A stretch of DNA of 15,478 nt from Methanobacterium sp. (GCA_028682985.1 JAJRAE010000089.1:1-15478); one strand, 5' to 3'; shown: positions 1 through 7,077, numbered from the stretch's first letter. Notes: generated from the letters alone by a model not told the origin. Numbers and translations are program-made.

Positions 1-1
1 A

Positions 2-469
2 AACAAAGAAGATGTTGTGGTTGATGTTGGATGCGGAACCGGAGGGCTGACCATCGAATTTGCAAGACGGGCGCAGAAGGTATATGCAGTTGATAAAAAC
101 AGGGAAGCACTCCAGACAACCAGTAAAAACCTGGAAAAACAGGGACTCATGGATAAGGTAAAACTAATAGAGGGCTTTGCTCCACAAACCCTGGAAGATA
201 TACCAAAATATGATATCCTCATGATCGGCGGAAGCAGTGGAGAACTATCTTCAATTATCAAAGAAGGTTATACGAAACTTAATGATAATGGAAGGATTAT
301 AGTAACATCCATACTTCTGGAGACAGCATCAGAAGCCGTTTCAACCTTTAAAGAACTGGATATCACGCCAGAAGTTGTGAATGTTTCCATATCAGAGGGT
401 GAGATCCTAAAAAGAGGGACTATGATGACTGCTCTAAACCCAGTGACCATAATATCGGCCGAAAAATAA
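2..469 (+). CDS. cbiT: Cobalt-precorrin (C15)-methyltransferase CbiT, 5'-truncated by the window edge
   Basis: SAM-dependent methyltransferase of anaerobic cobalamin (corrin) synthesis. CbiT methylates C15 and decarboxylates the acetate side chain at C12 of the precorrin-7-type intermediate in the cytoplasm. The frame is already open at base 2 and reads NKEDVVVDVGCGTGGLT, so the GTG at 17 lies inside the gene and is not the start. By comparison with archaeal CbiT from memory, about 30-35 N-terminal residues are missing. Visible signatures are the glycine-rich SAM motif I (VDVGCGTGG), an acidic motif II (AVDKNREAL), the CbiT-typical IGGSSGEL, GRIIVTSILLET, and a C-terminal KRGTMMTALNP. The TAA stop is followed by a T-rich tract. 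Methanogens need corrinoids for methyl transfer (Mtr), which fits the host. The family call is firm; the exact start lies outside the window. Confidence 0.93.
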   Translation, partial: NKEDVVVDVGCGTGGLTIEFARRAQKVYAVDKNREALQTTSKNLEKQGLMDKVKLIEGFAPQTLEDIPKYDILMIGGSSGELSSIIKEGYTKLNDNGRIIVTSILLETASEAVSTFKELDITPEVVNVSISEGEILKRGTMMTALNPVTIISAEK

Positions 470-485
470 ATCTTTCAAACTCGTA

Positions 486-493
486 TTTTTTTT
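486..493 (+). terminator. Oligo-T tract after cbiT, probable archaeal terminator
   Basis: A run of eight T residues begins 17 bases after the cbiT stop. Archaeal RNA polymerase commonly terminates at U-rich tracts without a strong hairpin. The position fits, but in DNA this AT-rich such runs also occur by chance. Confidence 0.35.
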
Positions 494-537
494 AATCAAT
501 TTGGTTAGTAGAAAAAAATTAGAAAAGCTATCTAAAC

Positions 538-547
538 TATATATTTT
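538..547 (+). promoter_or_regulatory. TATA-like box for the gene starting at 569
   Basis: TATATATTTT is centred about 27 bases upstream of the ATG at 569. Archaeal TATA boxes sit about 25-27 bases before the transcription start, so transcription would begin almost at the start codon. No Shine-Dalgarno-like sequence precedes the ATG, which is consistent with a leaderless mRNA. This is inferred from spacing alone, in AT-rich DNA. Confidence 0.35.
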
Positions 548-568
548 AAAAAATATAACTGATTTATT

Positions 569-1336
569 ATGAGGATAACTAAATATTTAGGCTGGAGAGT
601 TCAGCTGGGTATTCTCCTGGTTATAATATCAATAATTATATACATAATCAATCTTTACTTATTTCAGAACGCATCCGCAACCGGATACTACCTCAGTATT
701 GACATTGCTTTTCTGCCTATAGAAGTGCTTTTTGTAGTGCTGGTTATTGAAAGTGTTATCACCTACCGGGAAAAACAGATCCTCCTGGAAAAACTCAACA
801 TGGTTATTGGAACATTTTTCAGTGAAATAGGTACAGATCTGTTGGAGAAGATTTCACGTTATGATGGGAATAAGGACAAAATCAGAGAAGAGTTGATATT
901 ATCAGATGAATGGTCCGAAGAAGACTTCATGGAAGCAGTAAATAAAATAACAAGCTATGATTATGATCTGTTCATCTGCAGCGACACTGGCTCAGTGGAA
1001 TTTCTGGAAGAACTTAAAGAATATTTAAGAGAAAAAAGGAATTTTTTACTTGTTCTACTGGAAAACCCCAACCTACTGGAGCATGAAACATTCACTGAGC
1101 TTTTAAGGGCTGTTTTCCATCTTACAGAGGAGCTTGAGAGGAGAAAAGACCTGACGATACTTTCTAATGCAGATTACCAGCATCTGAAAGGAGATACCGG
1201 AAGGGTATATGGGCTCCTGATTTATGAGTGGCTCCAATATATGGAGCATCTAATGAACAACTATCCCTACCTATTCTCCCTAGCACTAAGGGTTAATCCA
1301 TTCGACCCCCATGCAAAGGTGGAGATAGATGATTAG
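569..1336 (+). CDS. Conserved two-helix membrane protein of unknown function
   Basis: I cannot assign a function. The 255-residue protein starts with two hydrophobic segments, at about residues 11-33 and 43-65, separated by a short loop. A soluble, charged, mostly helical region of about 190 residues follows. The second helix contains DIAFLPIEVLFVVLVIE and is followed by REKQILLEKLNMVIGTFFSE. From memory, this block recurs in a family of uncharacterised membrane proteins in both archaea and bacteria. There is no obvious catalytic motif, no metal-binding cysteine cluster and no kinase or HAMP signature. The C-terminal part is probably cytoplasmic (inference). The gene stands alone, 99 bases after cbiT and 143 bases before the next gene on the same strand, and probably has its own promoter. 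Its proximity to cbiT need not mean a link to corrin synthesis. Confidence 0.85.
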   Translation: MRITKYLGWRVQLGILLVIISIIIYIINLYLFQNASATGYYLSIDIAFLPIEVLFVVLVIESVITYREKQILLEKLNMVIGTFFSEIGTDLLEKISRYDGNKDKIREELILSDEWSEEDFMEAVNKITSYDYDLFICSDTGSVEFLEELKEYLREKRNFLLVLLENPNLLEHETFTELLRAVFHLTEELERRKDLTILSNADYQHLKGDTGRVYGLLIYEWLQYMEHLMNNYPYLFSLALRVNPFDPHAKVEIDD

Positions 1337-1444
1337 AAAAATAAATTTCCTAAATTTTTTCTGATTCAATAAAATAAATTTTCCTTAAAAATGTTAGATT
1401 TTTTAGGGCACTTTGGGAAACCTATTTAACTAATCATAATAATA

Positions 1445-1452
1445 TTTATAAA
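1445..1452 (+). promoter_or_regulatory. TATA box (TTTATAAA) for the gene at 1480
   Basis: TTTATAAA lies about 32 bases before the ATG at 1480. That places transcription start within a few bases of the start codon, giving a very short or absent leader. It is bracketed by a near-perfect inverted repeat: GGGAAACC at 1415-1422 and GGTTCCC at 1471-1477. The call is based on sequence match and spacing only. Confidence 0.45.
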
Positions 1453-1479
1453 AAATTATCCAAAAGAAGTGGTTCCCAT

Positions 1480-1713
1480 ATGGAGAGTTTAACTCTCGAT
1501 CAGTATCGTAAAATGGTAAGTGCAGTAATTGATTTCAAAAATCTAAATGGAAAAATGCCAGAGTCAATCACTATAGGTGGATGTCGAATAAATAAAGGCA
1601 ATTACATTGAAATGATTGAAAGAGTAAACATTTTCTTTTTAGAAATGGGCCGCAACCCTGAAAAAGTTGAAATCATTGAATGCCTCAACTCAGCAATTAC
1701 TAAAAATCTTTAA
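1480..1713 (+). CDS. Small protein made of two pseudomurein-binding-like repeats
   Basis: This 77-residue protein consists almost entirely of two copies of a motif resembling the methanobacterial pseudomurein-binding repeat (PMBR, Pfam PF09373). Copy 1 is about residues 4-33 (LTLDQYRKMVSAV, then NGKMPESITIGG). Copy 2 is about 37-69 (INKGNYIEMIERV, then MGRNPEKVEI). The diagnostic pattern, Y-x-x-M-x-x-R/A-V followed by an aromatic residue, NG or MGR/K, P and V/I, is present in both. Such repeats normally occur as tandem arrays in secreted cell-wall proteins or in pseudomurein endopeptidases. Here there is no signal peptide, no transmembrane helix and no enzymatic domain, so the product should stay in the cytoplasm. 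It could be a regulatory or adaptor protein, or the remnant of a larger wall protein. The upstream frame has no in-frame ATG before a stop at 1375. No clear ribosome binding site is present, consistent with a short leader. Confidence 0.75.
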   Translation: MESLTLDQYRKMVSAVIDFKNLNGKMPESITIGGCRINKGNYIEMIERVNIFFLEMGRNPEKVEIIECLNSAITKNL

Positions 1714-1848
1714 CCGGAACACACCCTCAGAGGAAAGAAGTGCTGGGCAAGAAAAATTCTCTTTTAGGCTAGCTCAACGATTTTTATAAAAAATTAGTTT
1801 ACAGCTATAGAAATTATTAATCAATATTTTTAAAATATAGAAATATTA

Positions 1849-2448
1849 TTATTCTTCTAATTTTTCCAGATCTTCTGGATAATTCACATTAAAAAAGCTC
1901 TTCTCGGAATGATCAAGGGAGTAAACCGGGATATATCGTACATCCAGTTCCATGAGCAAAGTTTGAACATCCCTTAATCCATTTTTCAGGATTTCAGCTA
2001 TTTTACCAGTTATTCTCTTATTGTAGATGGCGTGTAATGGCTCTAATTTTCCATCCGGCCATTCAGGAACCGCTGCATCATAGATGAGGTTGTAGTATTT
2101 GTAGATATTATTGATGAAAGTGGGTGAAATAATAGGTGAATCACAGGGAATTATCAGTGCTTCATCACTAGTTATACATCCCAAACCACAGTAGATACCC
2201 ATTAAAGGTCCCTGATCTTCCTCTTCATCCAGGCAAATCCTTATATCTGGTAACTCAAACTTTTCAATAATTTCCTCATAGCTCTTTTGCTGATCCTTGC
2301 TTCTTAAGACCAGGATCACTTCATCTACCAGATCCATCACTGTTTCTATAACATGGATTAGTAATGGTTTATCCTGGAAGAGTATCAATCCCTTATCCTG
2401 GCCCATTCTCCTTCCATAGCCACCGCAAAGAATTATTACAGATTTCAT
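1849..2448 (-). CDS. mobA: Molybdenum cofactor guanylyltransferase MobA
   Basis: Transfers GMP from GTP to molybdopterin to form (bis-)MGD, the cofactor form used by Mo/W enzymes such as formate dehydrogenase and formylmethanofuran dehydrogenase. The 199-residue protein is normal length for the family and forms a single Rossmann-like nucleotidyltransferase domain. Visible motifs are the GTP-binding loop LCGGYGRRMGQDK (residues 7-19), GPLMG (80-84), PCDSP with the Mg-binding Asp (101-105), EPLHAIY (126-132) and the C-terminal NVNYPEDL (187-194). The start is fixed by MKSVIILCGG, where the family's first beta strand begins; no Shine-Dalgarno sequence precedes it. It lies 71 bases downstream of guaB on the same strand. 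This may be mere co-orientation, though guaB makes XMP, the precursor of the guanine nucleotide MobA uses. The missing C-terminal MobB domain is usual. Confidence 0.9.
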   Translation of the reverse strand: MKSVIILCGGYGRRMGQDKGLILFQDKPLLIHVIETVMDLVDEVILVLRSKDQQKSYEEIIEKFELPDIRICLDEEEDQGPLMGIYCGLGCITSDEALIIPCDSPIISPTFINNIYKYYNLIYDAAVPEWPDGKLEPLHAIYNKRITGKIAEILKNGLRDVQTLLMELDVRYIPVYSLDHSEKSFFNVNYPEDLEKLEE

Positions 2449-2519
2449 AATAAATAGAGAAAAATAATTTTTTAATTAAAGAGATTTATTCTTTTTGACT
2501 AAATCGGCTTATAATATTT

Positions 2520-4007
2520 TTACATCAACCTGGTGGTGGGATAGTTAGGGCTTTCATTGGTTATTAAAAGGTCGTGGGGATGGCTTTCAGTCACTCCGCT
2601 GGCGGTGATCCTGATGAACTTGGCTCTCTCCTGCATCTCCCTTATATTTAAAGCCCCGCTATAGCCCATGGATGCCTTTAGTCCGCCTATTAATTGGAAC
2701 AGAATTTCACTTACCGGTCCTTTGTAGGGCACAACACCTTCTACTCCTTCTGGAACTAGTTTAGCATGCTTCATGGGTCCTTTAACCTCTTGGAAGTACC
2801 GGTCAGTACCTGCTCCAGATCCGCCGGTCATAGCTCCCAGGGAACCCATTCCCCGGTACTGTTTATATTTACGGCCGTTCATAATCACCACATCCCCGGG
2901 TGCTTCATGAGTTCCGGCAAGTAAACTTCCCAGCATAACTGTATCTGCACCTATACCTATGGCTTTGGCAAGATCTCCCGAATATCTAAGACCACCATCA
3001 CCCACCACCGGGATTCCGTGTTCCCGGGCTATGTCTGCTACATTGGAGATGGCGGTTAACTGGGGAACTCCCACACCAGCTATTATCCTGGTGGTGCATA
3101 TGGAGCCTGGACCAATACCTACTTTGAGTCCGTCTATATCACCACTTATAAGATCTTCGGCAGCTTCTCTGGTGGCTATGTTTCCCACCACGAGGTCTGC
3201 CTCTATTTCTTTATTTATCTTCCTTGCAAAACTAACGATATCTGGTTTATGCGCATGTGCTACATCCACCACTATTATATCAACACCTGCTTTATCAAGT
3301 GCAACCGCCCTTTCCATATCAAAGGGTCCCGTGGCTGCTGCCACCATAAATCTTCCCTCAGGATCACGGGAAGCGATTGGGTACTTTTTCCGCTCCAGTA
3401 TGTCTTTAATGGTTACGATTCCCACAATTTTATGGTCTTTAACTACAGGCAGTCTCTCCACTTTATTTTCGTAAGCTATGTCCAGCGCCTCTCCTGGCGT
3501 TGTGGACTCATTAATGGTCACCACCTTCTCGGTCATGACCTCCAATACCTTGATCTCAGGATCTGTACTTATTATGGGCATAATATCTCTTCTGCTTATT
3601 ATACCCACCACTTCCCTGTTTTTTACAACAGGAAGTCCATTTACTCCTTCTTCATCCATTTGCTGGTTGGCTTCACTAATGGATGCATCTGGCTTTGTGG
3701 TGATCACATCCCGAATAGTCAGATCACCAGAGTTTTTAACCTTTTTAACTTCCTGCACCTGCTCATTCACAGTCATATTTCGGTGTATAACCCCTAAACC
3801 ACCCTCCTGAGCCATCACTATAGCCATATCAGATTCTGTTACAGTATCCATGGCTGAACTGATTATTGGTATATTTATGTTGAAGTTGCGTGATATGCGG
3901 GTTTGTGTTTTAACATTCTTTGGTTCTACATTTGATTCTGATGGAACCATTAAAAAATCATCGAAGGTGTATCCTTCTGGCGCATTTTTAAGCTTTCTGG
4001 TAAACAT
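2520..4007 (-). CDS. guaB: Inosine-5'-monophosphate dehydrogenase
   Basis: Oxidises IMP to XMP with NAD+, the committed step of GMP synthesis, in the cytoplasm. The 495-residue protein is full length. The (beta/alpha)8 barrel is interrupted by two CBS domains at about residues 94-152 and 154-210. The catalytic loop GSICTTR places the nucleophilic cysteine at 304. The IMP phosphate-binding region VVGDGGLRYSGD is at about 334-345, and the mobile flap GSLGAMTGGSGAGTDRYFQ carries the conserved Arg-Tyr pair at 403-404. The start is supported by an AGGGG stretch 9 bases upstream of the ATG (4017-4021 on the plus strand). A 92-bp AT-rich gap separates it from mfnB upstream, with room for its own promoter. 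CBS domains typically bind adenine or guanine nucleotides and tune activity. Several antisense reading frames across this gene are shadows. Confidence 0.97.
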   Translation of the reverse strand: MFTRKLKNAPEGYTFDDFLMVPSESNVEPKNVKTQTRISRNFNINIPIISSAMDTVTESDMAIVMAQEGGLGVIHRNMTVNEQVQEVKKVKNSGDLTIRDVITTKPDASISEANQQMDEEGVNGLPVVKNREVVGIISRRDIMPIISTDPEIKVLEVMTEKVVTINESTTPGEALDIAYENKVERLPVVKDHKIVGIVTIKDILERKKYPIASRDPEGRFMVAAATGPFDMERAVALDKAGVDIIVVDVAHAHKPDIVSFARKINKEIEADLVVGNIATREAAEDLISGDIDGLKVGIGPGSICTTRIIAGVGVPQLTAISNVADIAREHGIPVVGDGGLRYSGDLAKAIGIGADTVMLGSLLAGTHEAPGDVVIMNGRKYKQYRGMGSLGAMTGGSGAGTDRYFQEVKGPMKHAKLVPEGVEGVVPYKGPVSEILFQLIGGLKASMGYSGALNIREMQERAKFIRITASGVTESHPHDLLITNESPNYPTTRLM

Positions 4008-4099
4008 ATAATTTAACCCCTATAGAATTAAAATAAAATAATTTTTTACTGTTTAAATTCTATTTCTTTATTTAAATAAATAAATTATTAAAATATTAT

Positions 4100-4813
4100 T
4101 TAGAAATCATCTATTAATTCTTTCAATTTTTTAACAGCACTGTGATGTATGGATCCTTTATTTCGATCCCCTCCTGTGCATGCCGCTCCACGAATACCCA
4201 CCACGTCACAACCTAAATCATAAAGCGTATTTAATTGATCCTCTTTAATTGATCCAGCAAGGGCATTTTTAAGACCGTATTTGTGAGTTTCAAAGTTAAA
4301 TTTGGAAATTGCTGCTTCATCCATGAAATCAAACAGGGTTTTACCATCCTTAACTGCGGTGTCCAACATAGCCAGGTCAGCCCCAGAATCAGCTGCAACT
4401 CGAGGTATTTCCATAGGATCCACAGCCCCCACCCGGTGAGCGTCAGCATAACCAGAAGCTACCACCAGAATTTCATCATTAAAGTCTTTAACTGTCTTCA
4501 CCACGTTCTCCATTACTTCCCGGGCCTGAGAATAATTGCTAGTACCATACAATCCAACTTTAATGTAATCAGCCCCGGAAACCACAGCCCCCGCAGCGGC
4601 CAGAGAAACCGTACCCGGCTTGTATGGCACATCCCCCAGTGTGGCGCTGACCAACATATCTTTTGGTGTTAACTCCCTTATACTCCGGATAACCCAGGGA
4701 AAATTAGCACCCAAAGATCCTTCCTTGGGATTTTTTACATCGATAATATCAGCACCGCCTTTAATGGCCTCCTGTGCTTCCTCTGTATTTATTGGACTAA
4801 TTAATAGAAGCAA
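4100..4813 (-). CDS. mfnB: (5-formylfuran-3-yl)methyl phosphate synthase MfnB (methanofuran synthesis)
   Basis: Condenses two molecules of glyceraldehyde-3-phosphate into 4-(hydroxymethyl)-2-furancarboxaldehyde phosphate, the furan precursor of methanofuran, the C1 carrier of the first step of methanogenesis. The 237-residue protein is a TIM-barrel aldolase of the DUF556 family. Residues reported as important in the M. jannaschii enzyme are present at the same positions: Asp25 and Lys27 (IIDVKNPKEG), Lys85 (ADYIKVGLYG), and Asp151 and Lys155 (AMLDTAVKDG). The C-terminal block DVVGIRGAACTGGDRNKGSI also matches the family. The start is a TTG, chosen because GGAGG (plus-strand 4822-4826) lies 8 bases upstream. 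The nearby ATG at 4818-4820 opens only a seven-codon out-of-frame peptide, and the TTG gives the family's usual N-terminus MLLLISP. It is the first gene of its unit, with a 188-bp AT-rich gap upstream. Confidence 0.95.
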   Translation of the reverse strand: MLLLISPINTEEAQEAIKGGADIIDVKNPKEGSLGANFPWVIRSIRELTPKDMLVSATLGDVPYKPGTVSLAAAGAVVSGADYIKVGLYGTSNYSQAREVMENVVKTVKDFNDEILVVASGYADAHRVGAVDPMEIPRVAADSGADLAMLDTAVKDGKTLFDFMDEAAISKFNFETHKYGLKNALAGSIKEDQLNTLYDLGCDVVGIRGAACTGGDRNKGSIHHSAVKKLKELIDDF

Positions 4814-4820
4814 AATTCAT

Positions 4821-4828
4821 TCCTCCCT
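4821..4828 (-). promoter_or_regulatory. Strong ribosome binding site that sets the TTG start of mfnB
   Basis: On the minus strand this reads AGGGAGGA, complementary to the archaeal 16S rRNA 3' end. It lies 7 bases before TTG at 4813. It is only one or two bases from the ATG at 4818-4820, too close for efficient initiation there. This is the best Shine-Dalgarno match in the window and supports the unusual TTG start. Confidence 0.65.
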
Positions 4829-5001
4829 ATAAAGATAAATCAATTTCCGGTTTTACAATGATATAATTTTTACTATTTGAATATATAGTAGATTTTATTA
4901 AGAAATAATTAAATCTTTATCTAAAAATTTTTTACCTATATTTACAAAATCATCTATATCTATTTAACGGTGATTCCATCATCTCAAAAATTATTTGATG
5001 T

Positions 5002-6207
5002 TTAGAAAAATGGGGAACCCTTTCTCACTATTTTACGGGCAATTTCTTCATGTTCATCCTTAAGTATGCCGCTTTTTACCGATTCCCTTCTAAGCTCCTC
5101 AATTAACTGGTTGGTGGGGATTTCCATTGGACAATCCAGACTGCACTGACCACATAAGGTGCAGGTGTACAGACCCGATTTAAAACAGATCTCTTTATCC
5201 CTTAAATAGCGGCTGAAGACCACCCCCCTACCCCCTAAATGTCTTTCATATCCAAAATCATAACCCACAACACTGTATATGGGGCAGGTGACAATACAAC
5301 TACCGCACCCTATACATAAGAGGCTTTCCTCACAGTCCTTTAAGGCTTGACTTCTACCATTATCCAGTAGGATAACCACTACCCGCCTGGCCCCGTACAT
5401 TCCCATTAAAAGGACCTGTTCTATGTCAGCTGTCTTTGAGGGAGATGAAACAACATTCATATAGGCAGGGACTTTTTTACCGGTGGCATAGATTGTTTCT
5501 AATTTAACAACTGAAACTGCATCCTCAATGGTCTCCACCAGTTTATCCACACCCACCACCACAATATGGGTGTCCAGCATGGAAACCAGACTGATGTTAC
5601 CCTCATTATGAACCATCACCAGAGAACCGTCCTGAGCAGCCACTGAATTAGCACCAGTGATACCCACCCGACAATTGGTGAGACCTTCCAGAACATCTCG
5701 CCTTACAATTTCCAGAATTTCCTGGGGATCATCCTTTACTGGTTGGTTTAATTCTTCTCTTATTATTCTGGCTATTTCTTTGATATTTAAATGTGCAGCC
5801 GGGCCAATAGGGTGAGATGATTTCTTATTATGGGTGAATTGAACTATCCTATCCCCCAAATCTGTTTCTATAAGTTCAATATCTTCACCCTTTAGGAAGT
5901 CTCCCAGTCTTATTTCACTGGCTGTGTTGGATTTAGATTTGGCCACAAATTTTTCATCCTTCACCACTTCATAAATGGCCTTTAAGGCCTCTTCGGAATT
6001 ATTAGCATACACTACTTCCATTCCATTCCTGCTGAGATTATTTACAGCTATATCTACCAGTTGATCCAGGTATTCAATAGAATGCTTCCTTATTTTTTTC
6101 ACCCGTTCCTTCAACTTACTGGTTTGTTTATTATCCAGTAGTTCCTTTCGTCTGTCATTAAGTATCTGAAAGGATCGGTTCATGGCCTGGATTTCTGATT
6201 CTTTCAT
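5002..6207 (-). CDS. LutB-like LUD-domain iron-sulfur protein
   Basis: A 401-residue protein resembling LutB/LldF, the iron-sulfur subunit of the bacterial LutABC lactate-oxidation complex. An N-terminal helical region (1-55) is followed by a LUD domain at about 60-282, including ITGANSVAAQDGSL and HNEGN around 183-203. A ferredoxin-like domain follows with two [4Fe-4S] motifs: C298-x2-C301-x2-C304-x3-C308-P and C349-x2-C352-x2-C355-x3-C359-P. It is soluble, with no signal or membrane segment. It lies downstream of the CCG-domain protein on the same strand, the LutA-LutB order, but 177 bp apart. No LutC-like third gene is visible. Substrate and electron partner are unknown. In a methanogen, heterodisulfide-reductase-like electron transfer is as plausible as lactate oxidation. 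The start is the first ATG, preceded by only a weak TGAT; Met9 is an alternative. Confidence 0.88.
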   Translation of the reverse strand: MKESEIQAMNRSFQILNDRRKELLDNKQTSKLKERVKKIRKHSIEYLDQLVDIAVNNLSRNGMEVVYANNSEEALKAIYEVVKDEKFVAKSKSNTASEIRLGDFLKGEDIELIETDLGDRIVQFTHNKKSSHPIGPAAHLNIKEIARIIREELNQPVKDDPQEILEIVRRDVLEGLTNCRVGITGANSVAAQDGSLVMVHNEGNISLVSMLDTHIVVVGVDKLVETIEDAVSVVKLETIYATGKKVPAYMNVVSSPSKTADIEQVLLMGMYGARRVVVILLDNGRSQALKDCEESLLCIGCGSCIVTCPIYSVVGYDFGYERHLGGRGVVFSRYLRDKEICFKSGLYTCTLCGQCSLDCPMEIPTNQLIEELRRESVKSGILKDEHEEIARKIVRKGSPFF

Positions 6208-6264
6208 GATATCATTTAGTTTTAAACATTCAATAACTTTTTTTATTCAATTTTTATCAGATTT

Positions 6265-6359
6265 AATCAAATTTAGATTTAATATAATTATACAAATTTT
6301 ATACAATTTAAATCAAATTTTAGATTTAATATATTATTAAACAAATTTTATACAATTTT
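6265..6359. repeat. Imperfect tandem duplication in an AT-rich spacer
   Basis: Two adjacent copies, 6265-6310 (46 bp) and 6311-6359 (49 bp), share the blocks AATCAAATTT, AGATTTAATAT and ACAAATTTTATACAATTT. They differ by a few bases and small insertions. The array fills most of the gap between the CCG-domain gene and the LUD gene. It may have arisen by slippage, or the repeated TATA-like elements may matter for transcription of the LUD gene. Its function is not evident. Confidence 0.7.
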
Positions 6360-6384
6360 CTTATTAAAATGATATATCCAGCTG

Positions 6385-7077
6385 TTATTCAGATAATGCC
6401 CATAACAGGATTTCGGATAAATCCAATACAGGCAATGTTCCTTCAGACCTGTTGCGTGCTTCCTGGAAATTGATAAGGCAGAAAGAACAGGTGGTAACCA
6501 GTATATCTGCTGGTGTTCTCAAAGCATCGTCCAACCTTTTTCCGGCCAAATTATTTGCTAATTCTGGATAAACTGATTTAACACCGCCGCCCGAGCCACA
6601 ACAGCGTGAATTTTCCCTAATATTCTCCATTTCCACCAGTTCAGCTATTTGTTTTAATACTGTTCTAGGTGCCCCATATTCACTACATCGGCGGCCTAAA
6701 TGACAGGGATCATGATAACAAACAGTAACCGGTAAATTTTTTGGGCTGAGCATTCCCTCCTTTAAAAATTTTTTAAACAGCTGGGAGGTGTGTATAACAT
6801 CCAGTTCAACCCCTAAAATTTCTTTGTAATCATTTTTCAAAGTATTGTAACAGCCGGCACAGGAAACCAGGATCTGTTCACCTTCCAGTTTCTCCACGGT
6901 TTTAGCCATCACTTCCCTGGCTTCATCAGTAAAGCCTGTTCTAAGCAGGAAGGACCCACAACACTCTTCATTATCTAAAATCCGATAACCAATATTTGCT
7001 TTCCCTAATATTTGTTTGGTAGCCATTTCAATTCTGGGTATTTTTTCCCTGACCACGCATCCTCTGAAATATATCAT
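6385..7077 (-). CDS. CCG-domain (LutA/HdrB-like) iron-sulfur protein
   Basis: A 230-residue soluble protein with two cysteine-rich CCG domains (DUF224/PF02754), the fold of HdrB, LutA and the GlcF C-terminus. Domain 1 has C7, CCG at 39-41 and CAGC at 73-76. Domain 2 has DPCH at 123-126, CCG at 159-161 and CSFC at 197-200. Each set matches the Cx31-39CCGx~32-36CxxC pattern that in HdrB ligates a noncubane [4Fe-4S] cluster. The length suits a stand-alone LutA-type subunit. A GGGTGA ribosome binding site (plus-strand 7081-7086) immediately upstream supports the ATG. It is the first gene of a presumed two-gene unit with the LUD protein; the pair would form a thiol/disulfide or organic-acid redox complex. 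Whether it is LutA-like or HdrB-like cannot be settled from sequence alone. Confidence 0.9.
   Translation of the reverse strand: MIYFRGCVVREKIPRIEMATKQILGKANIGYRILDNEECCGSFLLRTGFTDEAREVMAKTVEKLEGEQILVSCAGCYNTLKNDYKEILGVELDVIHTSQLFKKFLKEGMLSPKNLPVTVCYHDPCHLGRRCSEYGAPRTVLKQIAELVEMENIRENSRCCGSGGGVKSVYPELANNLAGKRLDDALRTPADILVTTCSFCLINFQEARNRSEGTLPVLDLSEILLWALSE

Noticed and set aside
17..19. GTG at 17 as the cbiT start
   Set aside because: The frame is open to the window edge, and the preceding residues NKEDV match the family just before SAM motif I. The true start is outside the window.
87..91. ExoA-like GT2 with DxH (residues 87-91 of the protein encoded from 7700) as a defective active site
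   Set aside because: The DGHA/DAHA form is, from memory, normal for the ExoA-like GT2 subgroup, so it is not evidence of inactivation. The coordinates given are residue numbers; the corresponding bases are about 7958-7972.
1714..1848. Possible small RNA in the gap between the PMBR gene and mobA
   Set aside because: A slightly more GC-rich patch (about 1714-1775) is present, but I see no convincing stem, promoter or family match. The gap is between convergent genes and is probably just terminator sequence.
2959..3810. Three open frames of 110-182 codons on the strand opposite guaB
   Set aside because: They lie entirely inside a full-length, motif-complete IMP dehydrogenase, overlap one another in different frames and show no recognisable domain. 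They are shadows of guaB codon structure.
4231..4832. Open frames inside or opposite mfnB
   Set aside because: MfnB is complete with all key residues. The other frames lack ribosome binding sites and recognisable motifs.
6265..6359. Possible start of a CRISPR-like array
   Set aside because: There are only two adjacent imperfect copies with no spacers of constant length, no palindromic repeat and no cas genes nearby.
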